Shown piece by piece: positions 26,722-34,202 of a stretch of 64,000 bases of DNA. The translations under genes and the position numbers were made by a program. Position 1 is the first letter of the stretch. Every line of letters starts with the position of its first letter. The notes below the pieces were generated by a model. It searched no databases, was not told the origin of the DNA, and saw only the letters and a program-made list of their open reading frames with translations. The DNA comes from Methylomonas sp. LL1 (GTDB lineage Bacteria > Pseudomonadota > Gammaproteobacteria > Methylococcales > Methylomonadaceae): positions 1,674,001 through 1,738,000 of the forward strand of contig NZ_CP064653.1 of NCBI RefSeq assembly GCF_015711015.1, given 5' to 3'.

Positions 26722-27603
26722 TTACTGAATATCGAATTCCAGATCTGGTTTGACTCGATAGAGAATTCGAACACCGCCTTTATTGGTTGCTTCTTCACAA
26801 ATCTGAAAATATTCAGATTTGTCAGCAATTTCCCTAAGTGTTTTACATCCATGTCTTTTTGTTATCCAAGTCAACTCTTCCACCAACCAACTTTCATCAA
26901 CATTTTGATGAATAAAAACACGAGCAGCATCCAGTACAGCCCACCCATCATCACGCTTTCTTCTAATTGCAAATACGACTAGCGAAGCAATATGGCGAGT
27001 ATCCCTTAGTAGCGAGAGCTCAAGTTCCTTCCTACCCTCATCAGATTTGAAATACTCAACTAGTTGTTTCCCTCTTTCGTCAAATTTCTGAGCAATAGAT
27101 TTGATAAGCTCAAGTTCTGGATGAACCCTTTCTCTTTGCTGATCCAAATATTGCTCGGCTGCCTTTAGACTTTCATAATTGCCAAAATTCCACTTTGGTA
27201 AAAAATGATGAATCAAATCATTTCGCTCAGCTATCAGTGCGGCGAGCTCATTCTTTCTTTGGTTATAAAAGTCCTCATCACAAAGCATCGGGCCTCTAGT
27301 AAAAGACATGTGGAATTTTGAAATTTCCTCAGCAACGCTTTGATTATCATCATCTTGCTCAAAAGTTGAAAATACGTTTTCAACAAAATGTTTTGCAACG
27401 TTTCCAAGAGTCTGGTTGGCAAAGGTATTTTTTCGTTCTTCCAGATTTGATTGCATTTTTCCTTGGGCATCCCAAACTTTAATATCTTGGTGTATCAGCA
27501 TATGTTTCAACATGTGTTCAATCTGCTGAAACGAAATAACGTTTCTACCCAGTTTTCTTTGTACTTCCCTTCTCAAATCTTCCAATTCAATATTAGCTTC
27601 CAT
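26722..27603 (-). CDS. Probable HEPN-LOTUS (OST-HTH) protein
   Basis: A 293-residue protein, noticeably more AT-rich than its neighbours. The N-terminal half is helical and contains ERNDLIHHFLP, in which R127-NDLI-H132 fits the RX4-6H motif of HEPN ribonucleases. The C-terminal part (about 218-285: DDGWAVLDAARVFI, HGCKTLREIADKSEYFQI, GGVRILYRV) resembles a LOTUS/OST-HTH RNA-binding winged helix. LOTUS domains usually bind RNA or recruit helicases, and HEPN domains often cleave RNA in defence and toxin systems. So this may be a foreign RNA-targeting gene; that is inference. It lacks a good ribosome site and has no partner gene. It lies between REP-like repeats and the RAYT gene. Confidence 0.6.
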   Translation of the reverse strand: MEANIELEDLRREVQRKLGRNVISFQQIEHMLKHMLIHQDIKVWDAQGKMQSNLEERKNTFANQTLGNVAKHFVENVFSTFEQDDDNQSVAEEISKFHMSFTRGPMLCDEDFYNQRKNELAALIAERNDLIHHFLPKWNFGNYESLKAAEQYLDQQRERVHPELELIKSIAQKFDERGKQLVEYFKSDEGRKELELSLLRDTRHIASLVVFAIRRKRDDGWAVLDAARVFIHQNVDESWLVEELTWITKRHGCKTLREIADKSEYFQICEEATNKGGVRILYRVKPDLEFDIQ

Positions 27604-27890
27604 GAATAACCAAGGTTTTTGAATATTTTAAAAACTGTCAGCCATCGACAGGATGGGACTCGCCGAGGCAACCAAGCAGTGCGATTGGCATGGTAGTCAG
27701 CTGGCTGATGAAAGTCCAGCCATGGCCCTGTGAGAAGTGAAAAAGTAGGCGAAGGCAAAGGACCCAAAGAAAAGCGGTATTGCTTCACCAAGGTGATGAC
27801 GGTAATAATGCGGCAACATGGGGGTGCGCGTGAATACGTGGTGATCTATCCGTTGTAATACTAAGTGCAACGTTTTTTTCTGGTTTTTCT
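27604..27890 (+). other. Gene-free stretch, possible group II intron remnant
   Basis: No credible coding frame. From about 27678, GTGCGATTGGCATGG begins with the GTGYG typical of group II intron 5' ends. It is followed by stems such as TGGCTG-ATGAAAGTC-CAGCCA and purine-rich AAGTAGGCGAAGGCAAAGG, which look like a structured RNA. No reverse transcriptase or domain V was found. This is a weak call; another structured RNA or chance is possible. Confidence 0.25.
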
Positions 27891-27941
27891 GGTTCCCAAG
27901 CTCCAGCTTGGGAACCTCACCCCTCGGAAGCCCCAGCTTCC
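27891..27941. repeat. REP-like pair, left of RAYT
   Basis: A long palindrome at 27891-27916 (GGTTCCCAAGCT and complement) and a short one at 27926-27941 (GGAAG-CCCCAG-CTTCC). The order long-short is the mirror image of the pair right of the RAYT gene. Confidence 0.88.
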
Positions 27942-27966
27942 GTTCCACCTAACTCACCATAGCCAC

Positions 27967-28500
27967 ATGACCCGCAGCCGCTACCGAGTCCTGCAAAATC
28001 CCAGCCCGCACTTCCTGACCGCGACGATCAATCAGTGGCTGCCACTGTTTACCCGCCCGGCGACGGTAAATATCGTATTGGATTCATGGCGGTTTTTGCA
28101 GCGCGAAAGCGGGTTTCAACTGTACGGTTATGTGATTCTGGAAAATCACCTGCATCTGATCGCCATCTCGCCGGATTTGAGCCGGGACATGCAGCGGTTT
28201 AAGGCTTATACCGCCAAGCAAATCATCGCCTGTCTGCAACAAAGCGGTTCGGCGCGGGTGTTGGAATTACTGGCGTTACTGAAGCGGCCGCATAAAACCG
28301 AAAGCGAGTATCAAGTCTGGGAGGAAGGCAGTCATCCGCAACTGATCGAAACCGAGGCAGTAATGCGGCAGAAACTGGATTACATCCACCGGAATCCGGT
28401 CAAGCGCGGTTATGTGGATTTGCCGGAGTATTGGCGTTACTCCAGTGCGCGGAATTATGCGGGTTTGGAGGGGTTGATCGAGGTGGTTTGGGACTGGTGA
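27967..28500 (+). CDS. REP-associated tyrosine transposase (RAYT)
   Basis: A 178-residue single-domain Y1/HUH transposase of the REP-associated (RAYT) group, related to IS200/IS605 TnpA. It shows the HUH motif as ENHLHLIA, a following helix DMQRFKAYTAKQII with a candidate catalytic Tyr, and the RAYT hallmark KLDYIHRNPVKRGYV...WRYSSARNY. These enzymes bind and nick REP palindromes at the 5' or 3' side. The ATG at 27967 was chosen; earlier codons cross the left palindrome. It lies exactly between mirror-image REP pairs, with more pairs spread over 25.1-29.2 kb. That layout suggests a resident, domesticated enzyme rather than a mobile insertion sequence. Confidence 0.9.
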   Translation: MTRSRYRVLQNPSPHFLTATINQWLPLFTRPATVNIVLDSWRFLQRESGFQLYGYVILENHLHLIAISPDLSRDMQRFKAYTAKQIIACLQQSGSARVLELLALLKRPHKTESEYQVWEEGSHPQLIETEAVMRQKLDYIHRNPVKRGYVDLPEYWRYSSARNYAGLEGLIEVVWDW

Positions 28501-28508
28501 TGTTCTCG

Positions 28509-28560
28509 GGAAGCTGGAGCTTCCGGGGAGTGTGGGTTCCCAAGCTGGAGCTTGGGAACC
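28509..28560. repeat. REP-like pair, right of RAYT
   Basis: A short palindrome at 28509-28524 (GGAAGCTGGAGCTTCC) and a long one at 28535-28560 (GGTTCCCAAGCTG and complement). It starts 9 bases after the RAYT stop. Confidence 0.88.
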
Positions 28561-28577
28561 AGGAGAAAGGCGTTCTT

Positions 28578-28961
28578 TCAATGCTCTCCCTTGAGGCATG
28601 CTTGTTCGTCGTGAGGCAGGCCCGCAGCCAATTCGCCGGACAGGTAGGCGGCAACGGCTTTGAGCGGCGAAGTCTCGCTGGTGGTCACCAATTCGGTATT
28701 TCGCTCCGCCAGACGGCGTATGACACCGTCTCCGGCCGATCCGGCAATGGCAACATCGACCGAATGCAAGGGATGGCGGTTGCCGTCGCCGCGCACATGC
28801 CATTCGTGCAGGCTGCCGATCTCGGTAAGATCGAGCGTCCAGGCGAGTTGGGCCGCCGATTCGCCGTCTATCAGATAAACCATCCACTTTGGCGCCCGCC
28901 CGGCATGCGCGGCAATGTTGCCATCCTGATCAACCGCCACGGCAATAATTTTTTCTTCCAT
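28578..28961 (-). CDS. NifX/NifB-family FeMo-cofactor-like protein
   Basis: A 127-residue protein of the dinitrogenase iron-molybdenum cofactor family (NifX/NafY/NifB C-terminal domain, PF02579). It begins MEEKIIAVAVDQDGNIAAHAGRAPKWMVYLI, and has VDVAIAGSAGDGVIRRLAE, the usual ligand-binding loop. A Cys and His-rich tail (LPHDEQACLKGEH) may bind metal. In nitrogen fixers these proteins carry cofactor precursors; members outside nif clusters have unknown roles. No nif gene is nearby. The ribosome site AAGGGGG lies close upstream. It is convergent with the RAYT gene. Confidence 0.8.
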   Translation of the reverse strand: MEEKIIAVAVDQDGNIAAHAGRAPKWMVYLIDGESAAQLAWTLDLTEIGSLHEWHVRGDGNRHPLHSVDVAIAGSAGDGVIRRLAERNTELVTTSETSPLKAVAAYLSGELAAGLPHDEQACLKGEH

Positions 28962-29155
28962 CGCTACCCCCTTGAGTTTGAAAATGATGCTGCCGAGTCC
29001 CGGTATTTCACAGCGTTCCGAGTTTCGATGCGGTCAGCTTACAAAAATAACCCCGCTCTTCGCAAGGATTTACTGTACACGACGCTGGCCGCTTGTTTTA
29101 TCGTCATCGTTTCCACGCTTCGGTGTGGGGACAATGGAGAATGGTGATGAAGTCG

Positions 29156-29205
29156 GGAAGCCGGAGCTTCCGAGGATGGGGTTCCCAAGCAGGAGCTTGA
29201 GAACC
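29156..29205. repeat. REP-like pair
   Basis: Short palindrome 29156-29171 (GGAAGCCGGAGCTTCC) and a mismatched long one 29180-29205. Same order (short-long) as the pair at 28509-28560. Confidence 0.82.
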
Positions 29206-29583
29206 AGAACCAGATCATACCGATAAAAATATCCGCTGATCTCCGTTGAAGATGCAACATTCTCTTTGTAGATCAAAATGATTGGGCTATTTTCTCGGTC
29301 GTCCAGGCTTTTACTTGGGCCGTCGAGTTATTGTTCGGCATCGTTGCCATTCGGAAGGAGATCGTCCGAGCTCAGAACTCGGACGGCCGGAAAAAAAGAG
29401 AGGACTGTCCGGCTCTACAGGAGATTATCCGAGCTCAAAGGGAGAACTATCCGGGTCAAAAAGTGAATGTTGCCGCTTTTTGCGAGAATCGCACCGTCTT
29501 GTCTCCAGTTTGTGAGTCTAAGGTAATCTATGGCAATCAATTTACTCCATCCCAAAAACTGCCGTTGACTGAGCTGGCCTGTG

Positions 29584-29637
29584 CTGAGCAAAGCCGAAGT
29601 AGGCTAAGTCAATTGTTCGCTTCGACTCCGCTCAGCG
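29584..29637. repeat. Degenerate hairpin repeat
   Basis: GCTGAGCAAAGCCGAAG at 29584-29600 pairs imperfectly with CTTCGACTCCGCTCAGC at 29621-29637. The right arm matches the hairpin at 20542-20588, so this is a second dispersed repeat family. Confidence 0.5.
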
Positions 29638-29790
29638 TGCTGACTCCGTTAGGAAAACGATATATTCAGCATCGGCAATGACTACAAGCTTTCTCAAAAA
29701 TTGCCTCAAAAATCAATCCAATCCGTAATGGACTGGTATCGAAACGCGATTGCCCGGATAATTCGCGCATTTTTTAGCTGAACACTCGCC

Positions 29791-31212
29791 ATGAACATCA
29801 CCGATTTGAATCAACTTTCCCGCCGAGTCGTGCCGGCGTTTCCCGGCTGGTGGGCGGCGCTCGGCCCCGGCGTGGTGTGGATGGCGTTGGCGCAGGGTAG
29901 CGGCGAGTTGATCTGGTGGCCGTATATGGTCGCTAAATACGGCCTGACTTTTTTGTGGCTGCTGGCGCCGGCCTGCTTGTTGCAGTATCCGCTGAATCTG
30001 GAAATCGGCCGCTACACGATGCTGACCGGCGAGAGTATTTTTCACGGCTTTATTCGCCTGCATCGCGGCTTCGGCATATTTCTGTGGCTGTTGATGAGCG
30101 TCTCGTTTCTGTGGTTCGGCGCGTTTGCGTCGGCCGGCGGCACGGCGATGGCGGAACTGACTCATTGGCCGGAAGGCTGGAGCCAGCGCGGGCAAAGCCT
30201 GTTCTGGGGTTATGCCTCGATCGCGGTATTTTTGAGCGCGATTCTAGCCAGCGGCGTGGTCTATACCTTGATCGAGCGCTTCATGAAACTGGTGGCGCTG
30301 GTGACGGTGGTGGGGTTGCTGTCGGCCTGCATGCAAAGCGACGTACTGGCGACGCTGCCGGCCTTCGCCCAAGGCTTGCTCGGCCCGGTGGGCGAGATGC
30401 CTCGACCCTGGGACGCGGCTGACGCCAGCAAGCTGCTGACCGCCATCACCTTCGCCGGCCTGGGCGGCTTTTGGATTTTGTTTTATTCCTACTGGCTGCG
30501 CGACAAGGGCGCGGCGATGGCCGGCCTGGCGGGACGCATCACCGGCCTGGGCGGTACCGAGGAAGCCGTGCTCAGCGACGGTTTCCTACCCGCCGACGAG
30601 CCGCAAAGCGCGAACAACTGGTCGACCTGGAGCCGATTCTTGAGCATCGACATCATGGTCGGCATTCTCGGCAATCTGCTGACCACCTTGATGATGTGCC
30701 TGCTGGCCTATGCGTTGCTGTTTCCGAAAGGCCTATTGCCTCAGGAATACGAGCTGGCGGTGGTGCAAAGCCAGTTCTTCGCGGTCAGTTGGGGCGAAAT
30801 CGGCCGGCTGTTGTTTTTGGTGATCGCGGCGGCGTTTTTGACCGACACCTGGCTGGCGACGGCCGATGCGGTCAGCCGGATCCAGGCCGACATCGTGCTG
30901 ACGCTGTTTCCGGAAAGCCGCCGCTGGCCGGCGCGCAAGTGGTATTACATTTTCCTGGGCCTGCTGACGCTGATCACCTCGTTCACCATGCAACTCGACG
31001 CGCCGGGGCCGCTGATTTTGACCAGTGCCTTGATCGGTTTCATCGGCACCATCCTGTTTCCGGTGGCACTGTATCTGCTGAACCATAGACTGTTGCCGCC
31101 GCATCTGCCGGAATGGGCGCGCCCCACGCATCGGCCGTGGCTGTTGGGCCTCAGTTTTGTGCTGTATCTGCTGTTGGCGGCCTTGTATATAGGCTCGGTT
31201 TTAAGCGGTTAA
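29791..31212 (+). CDS. Nramp-family membrane transporter, divergent
   Basis: A 473-residue inner-membrane protein with 11 or 12 TM helices, resembling the Nramp (MntH) divalent-metal transporters. The first TM starts GPGVVWMALAQGSGELIWWPY. Where classical Nramps have the metal-binding DPGN, this has GSGE, and I see no MPHN-like TM6 motif (FAGLGGFWILFYSYW there). It may therefore move another substrate or work differently from manganese/proton symport. Extra acidic/polar loops lie near 245-280. The ribosome site is weak. It stands alone before the Uma2 gene. Confidence 0.75.
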   Translation: MNITDLNQLSRRVVPAFPGWWAALGPGVVWMALAQGSGELIWWPYMVAKYGLTFLWLLAPACLLQYPLNLEIGRYTMLTGESIFHGFIRLHRGFGIFLWLLMSVSFLWFGAFASAGGTAMAELTHWPEGWSQRGQSLFWGYASIAVFLSAILASGVVYTLIERFMKLVALVTVVGLLSACMQSDVLATLPAFAQGLLGPVGEMPRPWDAADASKLLTAITFAGLGGFWILFYSYWLRDKGAAMAGLAGRITGLGGTEEAVLSDGFLPADEPQSANNWSTWSRFLSIDIMVGILGNLLTTLMMCLLAYALLFPKGLLPQEYELAVVQSQFFAVSWGEIGRLLFLVIAAAFLTDTWLATADAVSRIQADIVLTLFPESRRWPARKWYYIFLGLLTLITSFTMQLDAPGPLILTSALIGFIGTILFPVALYLLNHRLLPPHLPEWARPTHRPWLLGLSFVLYLLLAALYIGSVLSG

Positions 31213-31297
31213 TAACCCATTTCCAGGTCTTGTTTTTCGGTGATTTGTCACTAACAATACCGCCTAAAACAACCAGTAAACCCTACGGAGGCGACTC

Positions 31298-31885
31298 ATG
31301 GCATTACAACAGCAACAGGACGGCATGTATTTGAGCGAAGCGGAGTATCTGGCAACCGAACGGATTTCCGAGGTGAAACACGAGTATATCGACGGCCAAG
31401 TCCATGCGATGGCCGGAGCCGGCTATAACCATAATTGCATATCAGCCAACATCCTCGGCGAATTTAGAAATCATCTAAAAGGCACGCCCTGCGCGACTTT
31501 CATGGCCGACATCAAAGTCCGCATCGGCAAGGATTATGTCTATCCCGACGTACTGGTGGACTGCAGCCAAATGAGCGGCGAAGATTATTTCTCGACCTCG
31601 CCGCTGATCATCGTCGAGGTGCTATCGCGTTCTACCCGCAAAACCGACAGCACGACCAAATTGCTGCGCTACATCAATCTGCCGTCGCTGCAAGAATATG
31701 TACTGATCGAACAGGATATCGTCTCGGTGCAGGTCTTACGCAAGAGTAACCATTGGCGGTCGGACTATTATTTTCTCGGCGATAGCGTCACGTTCGAGTC
31801 GATCGGACTGACCTTAACGGTCGAGGAAATCTACGACCGGGTCGACAATGCCGACATGAACGAATTCAGGCAGCAAAACAGCTGA
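31298..31885 (+). CDS. Uma2-family putative endonuclease
   Basis: A 195-residue Uma2 protein (PF05685), with a PD-(D/E)XK fold. The visible core is HEYIDGQVHAMAG, YVYPDVLVDC (Asp) and LIIVEVLSRSTRKTD (Glu, then basic residues), followed by LPSLQEYVLIEQD. Uma2 genes are many in cyanobacteria and some methylotrophs, and their role is unproven. The ribosome site GGAGG lies 7 bases before the ATG. It is convergent with the LysR gene, only 1 base apart, so no terminator separates them. Confidence 0.88.
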   Translation: MALQQQQDGMYLSEAEYLATERISEVKHEYIDGQVHAMAGAGYNHNCISANILGEFRNHLKGTPCATFMADIKVRIGKDYVYPDVLVDCSQMSGEDYFSTSPLIIVEVLSRSTRKTDSTTKLLRYINLPSLQEYVLIEQDIVSVQVLRKSNHWRSDYYFLGDSVTFESIGLTLTVEEIYDRVDNADMNEFRQQNS

Positions 31886-31886
31886 G

Positions 31887-32786
31887 TCAGTGCCTTTTCG
31901 TTTCCGCCTCCTTCAACAACTCGTCGATGAAATACCGGCAATACGACGGTAGGTAAAGCTGCTTCAGATAAGCGATTTTGGTAACCGAAGCCTGTATCAG
32001 ATGCCCCAAATCCAGCGCCACCAGATCGCTGTCCTTGTTCGGTTCATACGAGGTTTCGGCGATGATGCCCACACCCAGCCCTAACCTGACATAGGTTTTG
32101 ATCACGTCGGAATCGGCGGCGGCCAGTACAATATCGGGATGCAAATCCTGTTCGTTGAAGGCTTTTTCGATTGCGGAACGTCCGGTAAAACCGGGGCTGT
32201 AAGTCAGAATCGGCTGCGCCGCCAAACGCTGCAAGCTGAGTTTGCCTTCCGTCAGCGTATGCCCCTGGGGTACGACCGCGACGTGATGCCATCGGTAACA
32301 CGGTTTCAGTACCAACCGGTCGTCCTCGGCCAGCTTCTCGGTACAAATGGCAATATCGGCCTGATGCCGATGCAACAGATTAATCAGATTATCCGGCGAT
32401 GACTGCACCATATAAATCTTGATGCCGGGATATTTTTCTCGGAACTTTTGCACCGGCACCGGCAGCAGATATTTGGCCTGGGTATGAGTGGTGGCGATAT
32501 GCAAGGTACCGTTGCGATTATCGCGAAAATCATCGGCCATGCTTTGAATATTCTTCTTGGCCTGATGAATCTGCTCCACCTCTTCGATAATCCGCTCGCC
32601 CAGCGGTGTCAACCCCAGCAGGCGCTTGCCATGGCGTTCGAACAACGGCGAACCCAGCTCCGTTTCCAGCAACTGAAGCTGCCGGCTCACCGCCGACTGC
32701 ACCACATGCATTTTTTCAGCGGCCTTACTCAGATTGAACTGGGTCTCCTGCAATACCCGTAGCAATTCCAGTTGATTCAAGTTCAT
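31887..32786 (-). CDS. CysB/Cbl-type LysR transcription regulator
   Basis: A 299-residue LysR regulator of the CysB/Cbl branch. The N-terminal winged HTH (about 1-60: LSKAAEKMHVVQSAVSRQLQLLE) is followed by an effector domain with TTHTQAKYLLPVPVQKFREKYPGI, which is typical of CysB. CysB senses O-acetylserine or N-acetylserine and turns on sulfate assimilation. It lies 27 bases after the alanine dehydrogenase stop on the same strand, so the two may share a transcript. Targets cannot be read here, but the mtnA/cysZ-like operon 9 kb away is a fitting candidate. Confidence 0.87.
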   Translation of the reverse strand: MNLNQLELLRVLQETQFNLSKAAEKMHVVQSAVSRQLQLLETELGSPLFERHGKRLLGLTPLGERIIEEVEQIHQAKKNIQSMADDFRDNRNGTLHIATTHTQAKYLLPVPVQKFREKYPGIKIYMVQSSPDNLINLLHRHQADIAICTEKLAEDDRLVLKPCYRWHHVAVVPQGHTLTEGKLSLQRLAAQPILTYSPGFTGRSAIEKAFNEQDLHPDIVLAAADSDVIKTYVRLGLGVGIIAETSYEPNKDSDLVALDLGHLIQASVTKIAYLKQLYLPSYCRYFIDELLKEAETKRH

Positions 32787-32813
32787 GTCAAATCGATCCC
32801 GCTCTTCCCCACT

Positions 32814-33932
32814 TTACGCATTGGCGAAAGCAGCCGGAAAGGCCCGGAAATGTTCTTGCATCGCATAAGCCTCCGCCACCGGTAAACAAGTAATATAGCC
32901 TTGGTACGTGTTTAGCGCTTTAGCAAATCGCGCATCCTGCTCCAGGGCCGACAAGCCCTTGTCGGCCAGCTTCAGCAGATAAGGCAAGGTGGCATCGGTC
33001 AAGGCCAGCGTGGAGGTACGAGGATAGGCGCCGGGCATGTTGCCGACGCAATAATGAACCACGCCGTGTTTTTCAAAAACCGGTGCTTCGTGAGTGGTCA
33101 GATGCGCGGTTTCGATGCAGCCGCCTTGATCGATGCTGACATCGACGACCACGGAACCGGGTTGCATAGTTTTTACCATCGCCTCGGTCACCACATGCGC
33201 GGCACGGGCGCCATGAGTCAATACCGCGCCCACCACCAGATCGGCGCTACGCACATGCTCGGCGATGGTGGCCGGGTCGGAAATCACGAAGCCAATCTCG
33301 CTGGAAATTTCATGCTGTAAGCGGGCGGCGTTTTCCGGAAACAAGCCGGCCACCGTCACGTTAGCGCCCAAACCGTATGCCGTGCGAGCGGCGTGGCTAC
33401 CGACCACTCCGTCGCCGATGATCAACACATTGCCGTGGCGCTTACCCAGCACCGAGCCCAACATGACGCCTTTACCGCCATTGCAACAGGCCAGATAGTG
33501 GCAGCCCATTTGCACCGACATATTGCCGGCCACCGCGCTCATCGGCGCCAGTAGCGGTAATCGGCCGTTTTCGTCTTCCAGGGTTTCGTAGGCCACCGCG
33601 CTGGTTTTGCCGGCCAGCAAGGCCTCGGTCAAGGCCCAAGGCACGCCGGCCAGATGAAAGTAAGTAAAGACGATTTGCTGCTTCAAATACCGATACTCCG
33701 GTTCGATCGGCTCCTTGACCTTCACCACCAACTCTTGATCCCAGGCCTGTTTGGTGCCGACAATTTTTGCGCCGGCTTGCTCATAGGATTGATCGCTAAA
33801 TCCGGAACCGATACCGGCACCTTGTTCGACGTGGACTTGATGGCCACGCGCGATTAACGCCGCCACCCCGGTTGGGGTAATACCTACACGGTATTCTTTG
33901 CTTTTGATTTCTTTGATCAAACCCACATGCAT
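32814..33932 (-). CDS. ald: Alanine dehydrogenase
   Basis: A 372-residue NAD-dependent L-alanine dehydrogenase, which interconverts alanine and pyruvate plus ammonia. It starts MHVGLIKEIKSKEYRVGITP, with the N-terminal AlaDh/PNT domain (1-135), catalytic His and Lys regions (VKVKEPIEPEY, TYFHLAG) and the NAD Rossmann motif VLIIGDGVVGSHAARTAYGLGA. It matches the family length once the ATG at 33932 is used; the longer frame to 34010 adds 26 unconserved residues. GGGAG lies 10 bases before this ATG. In methanotrophs the enzyme assimilates ammonia; that role here is inference. Confidence 0.94.
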   Translation of the reverse strand: MHVGLIKEIKSKEYRVGITPTGVAALIARGHQVHVEQGAGIGSGFSDQSYEQAGAKIVGTKQAWDQELVVKVKEPIEPEYRYLKQQIVFTYFHLAGVPWALTEALLAGKTSAVAYETLEDENGRLPLLAPMSAVAGNMSVQMGCHYLACCNGGKGVMLGSVLGKRHGNVLIIGDGVVGSHAARTAYGLGANVTVAGLFPENAARLQHEISSEIGFVISDPATIAEHVRSADLVVGAVLTHGARAAHVVTEAMVKTMQPGSVVVDVSIDQGGCIETAHLTTHEAPVFEKHGVVHYCVGNMPGAYPRTSTLALTDATLPYLLKLADKGLSALEQDARFAKALNTYQGYITCLPVAEAYAMQEHFRAFPAAFANA

Positions 33933-34202
33933 AACGGTATAACTCCCGATGAGTAAGTAATTCGGACTTGCGCATCGATAGAGTATTGCTAAGCCGGCAA
34001 TGGCTGTCAATCACTGTTAACGGCAAGCCAGGCCGCGAAGGACGGGTGGTTGCGGATCGCTATCGGTTAGCGGAAGAATAAGTTAACATCCGAACTTAGT
34101 CATTTAAGACTGTTCGTGTATTATCGGCCGATACGAACCAAACCAGCCAAGGACGCTGAAAATTCTATAGAATGACCCCACTTATTCGGACAAAAAAATG
34201 CT

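Larger units (their letters stand above)
28962..29790. other. 829-base gene-free, repeat-rich stretch
   Basis: No convincing gene. It holds a REP-like pair (29156-29205), an 8-bp perfect stem at 29363-29385 (CGTCCGAG/CTCGGACG), several loosely repeated GGAGATNNTCCGAGCTCA-like units between 29356 and 29462, and a degenerate hairpin (29584-29637). Short open frames here have no ribosome site or family likeness. It looks like decayed accessory DNA. Confidence 0.5.

Noticed and set aside
28578..28961. Evidence for nitrogen fixation
   Set aside because: Only a single NifX-family gene is present; such proteins also occur outside nif clusters.
25132..29205. CRISPR array
   Set aside because: Repeats are palindromic pairs at irregular, kilobase distances with genes between them; there are no equal spacers and no cas genes.
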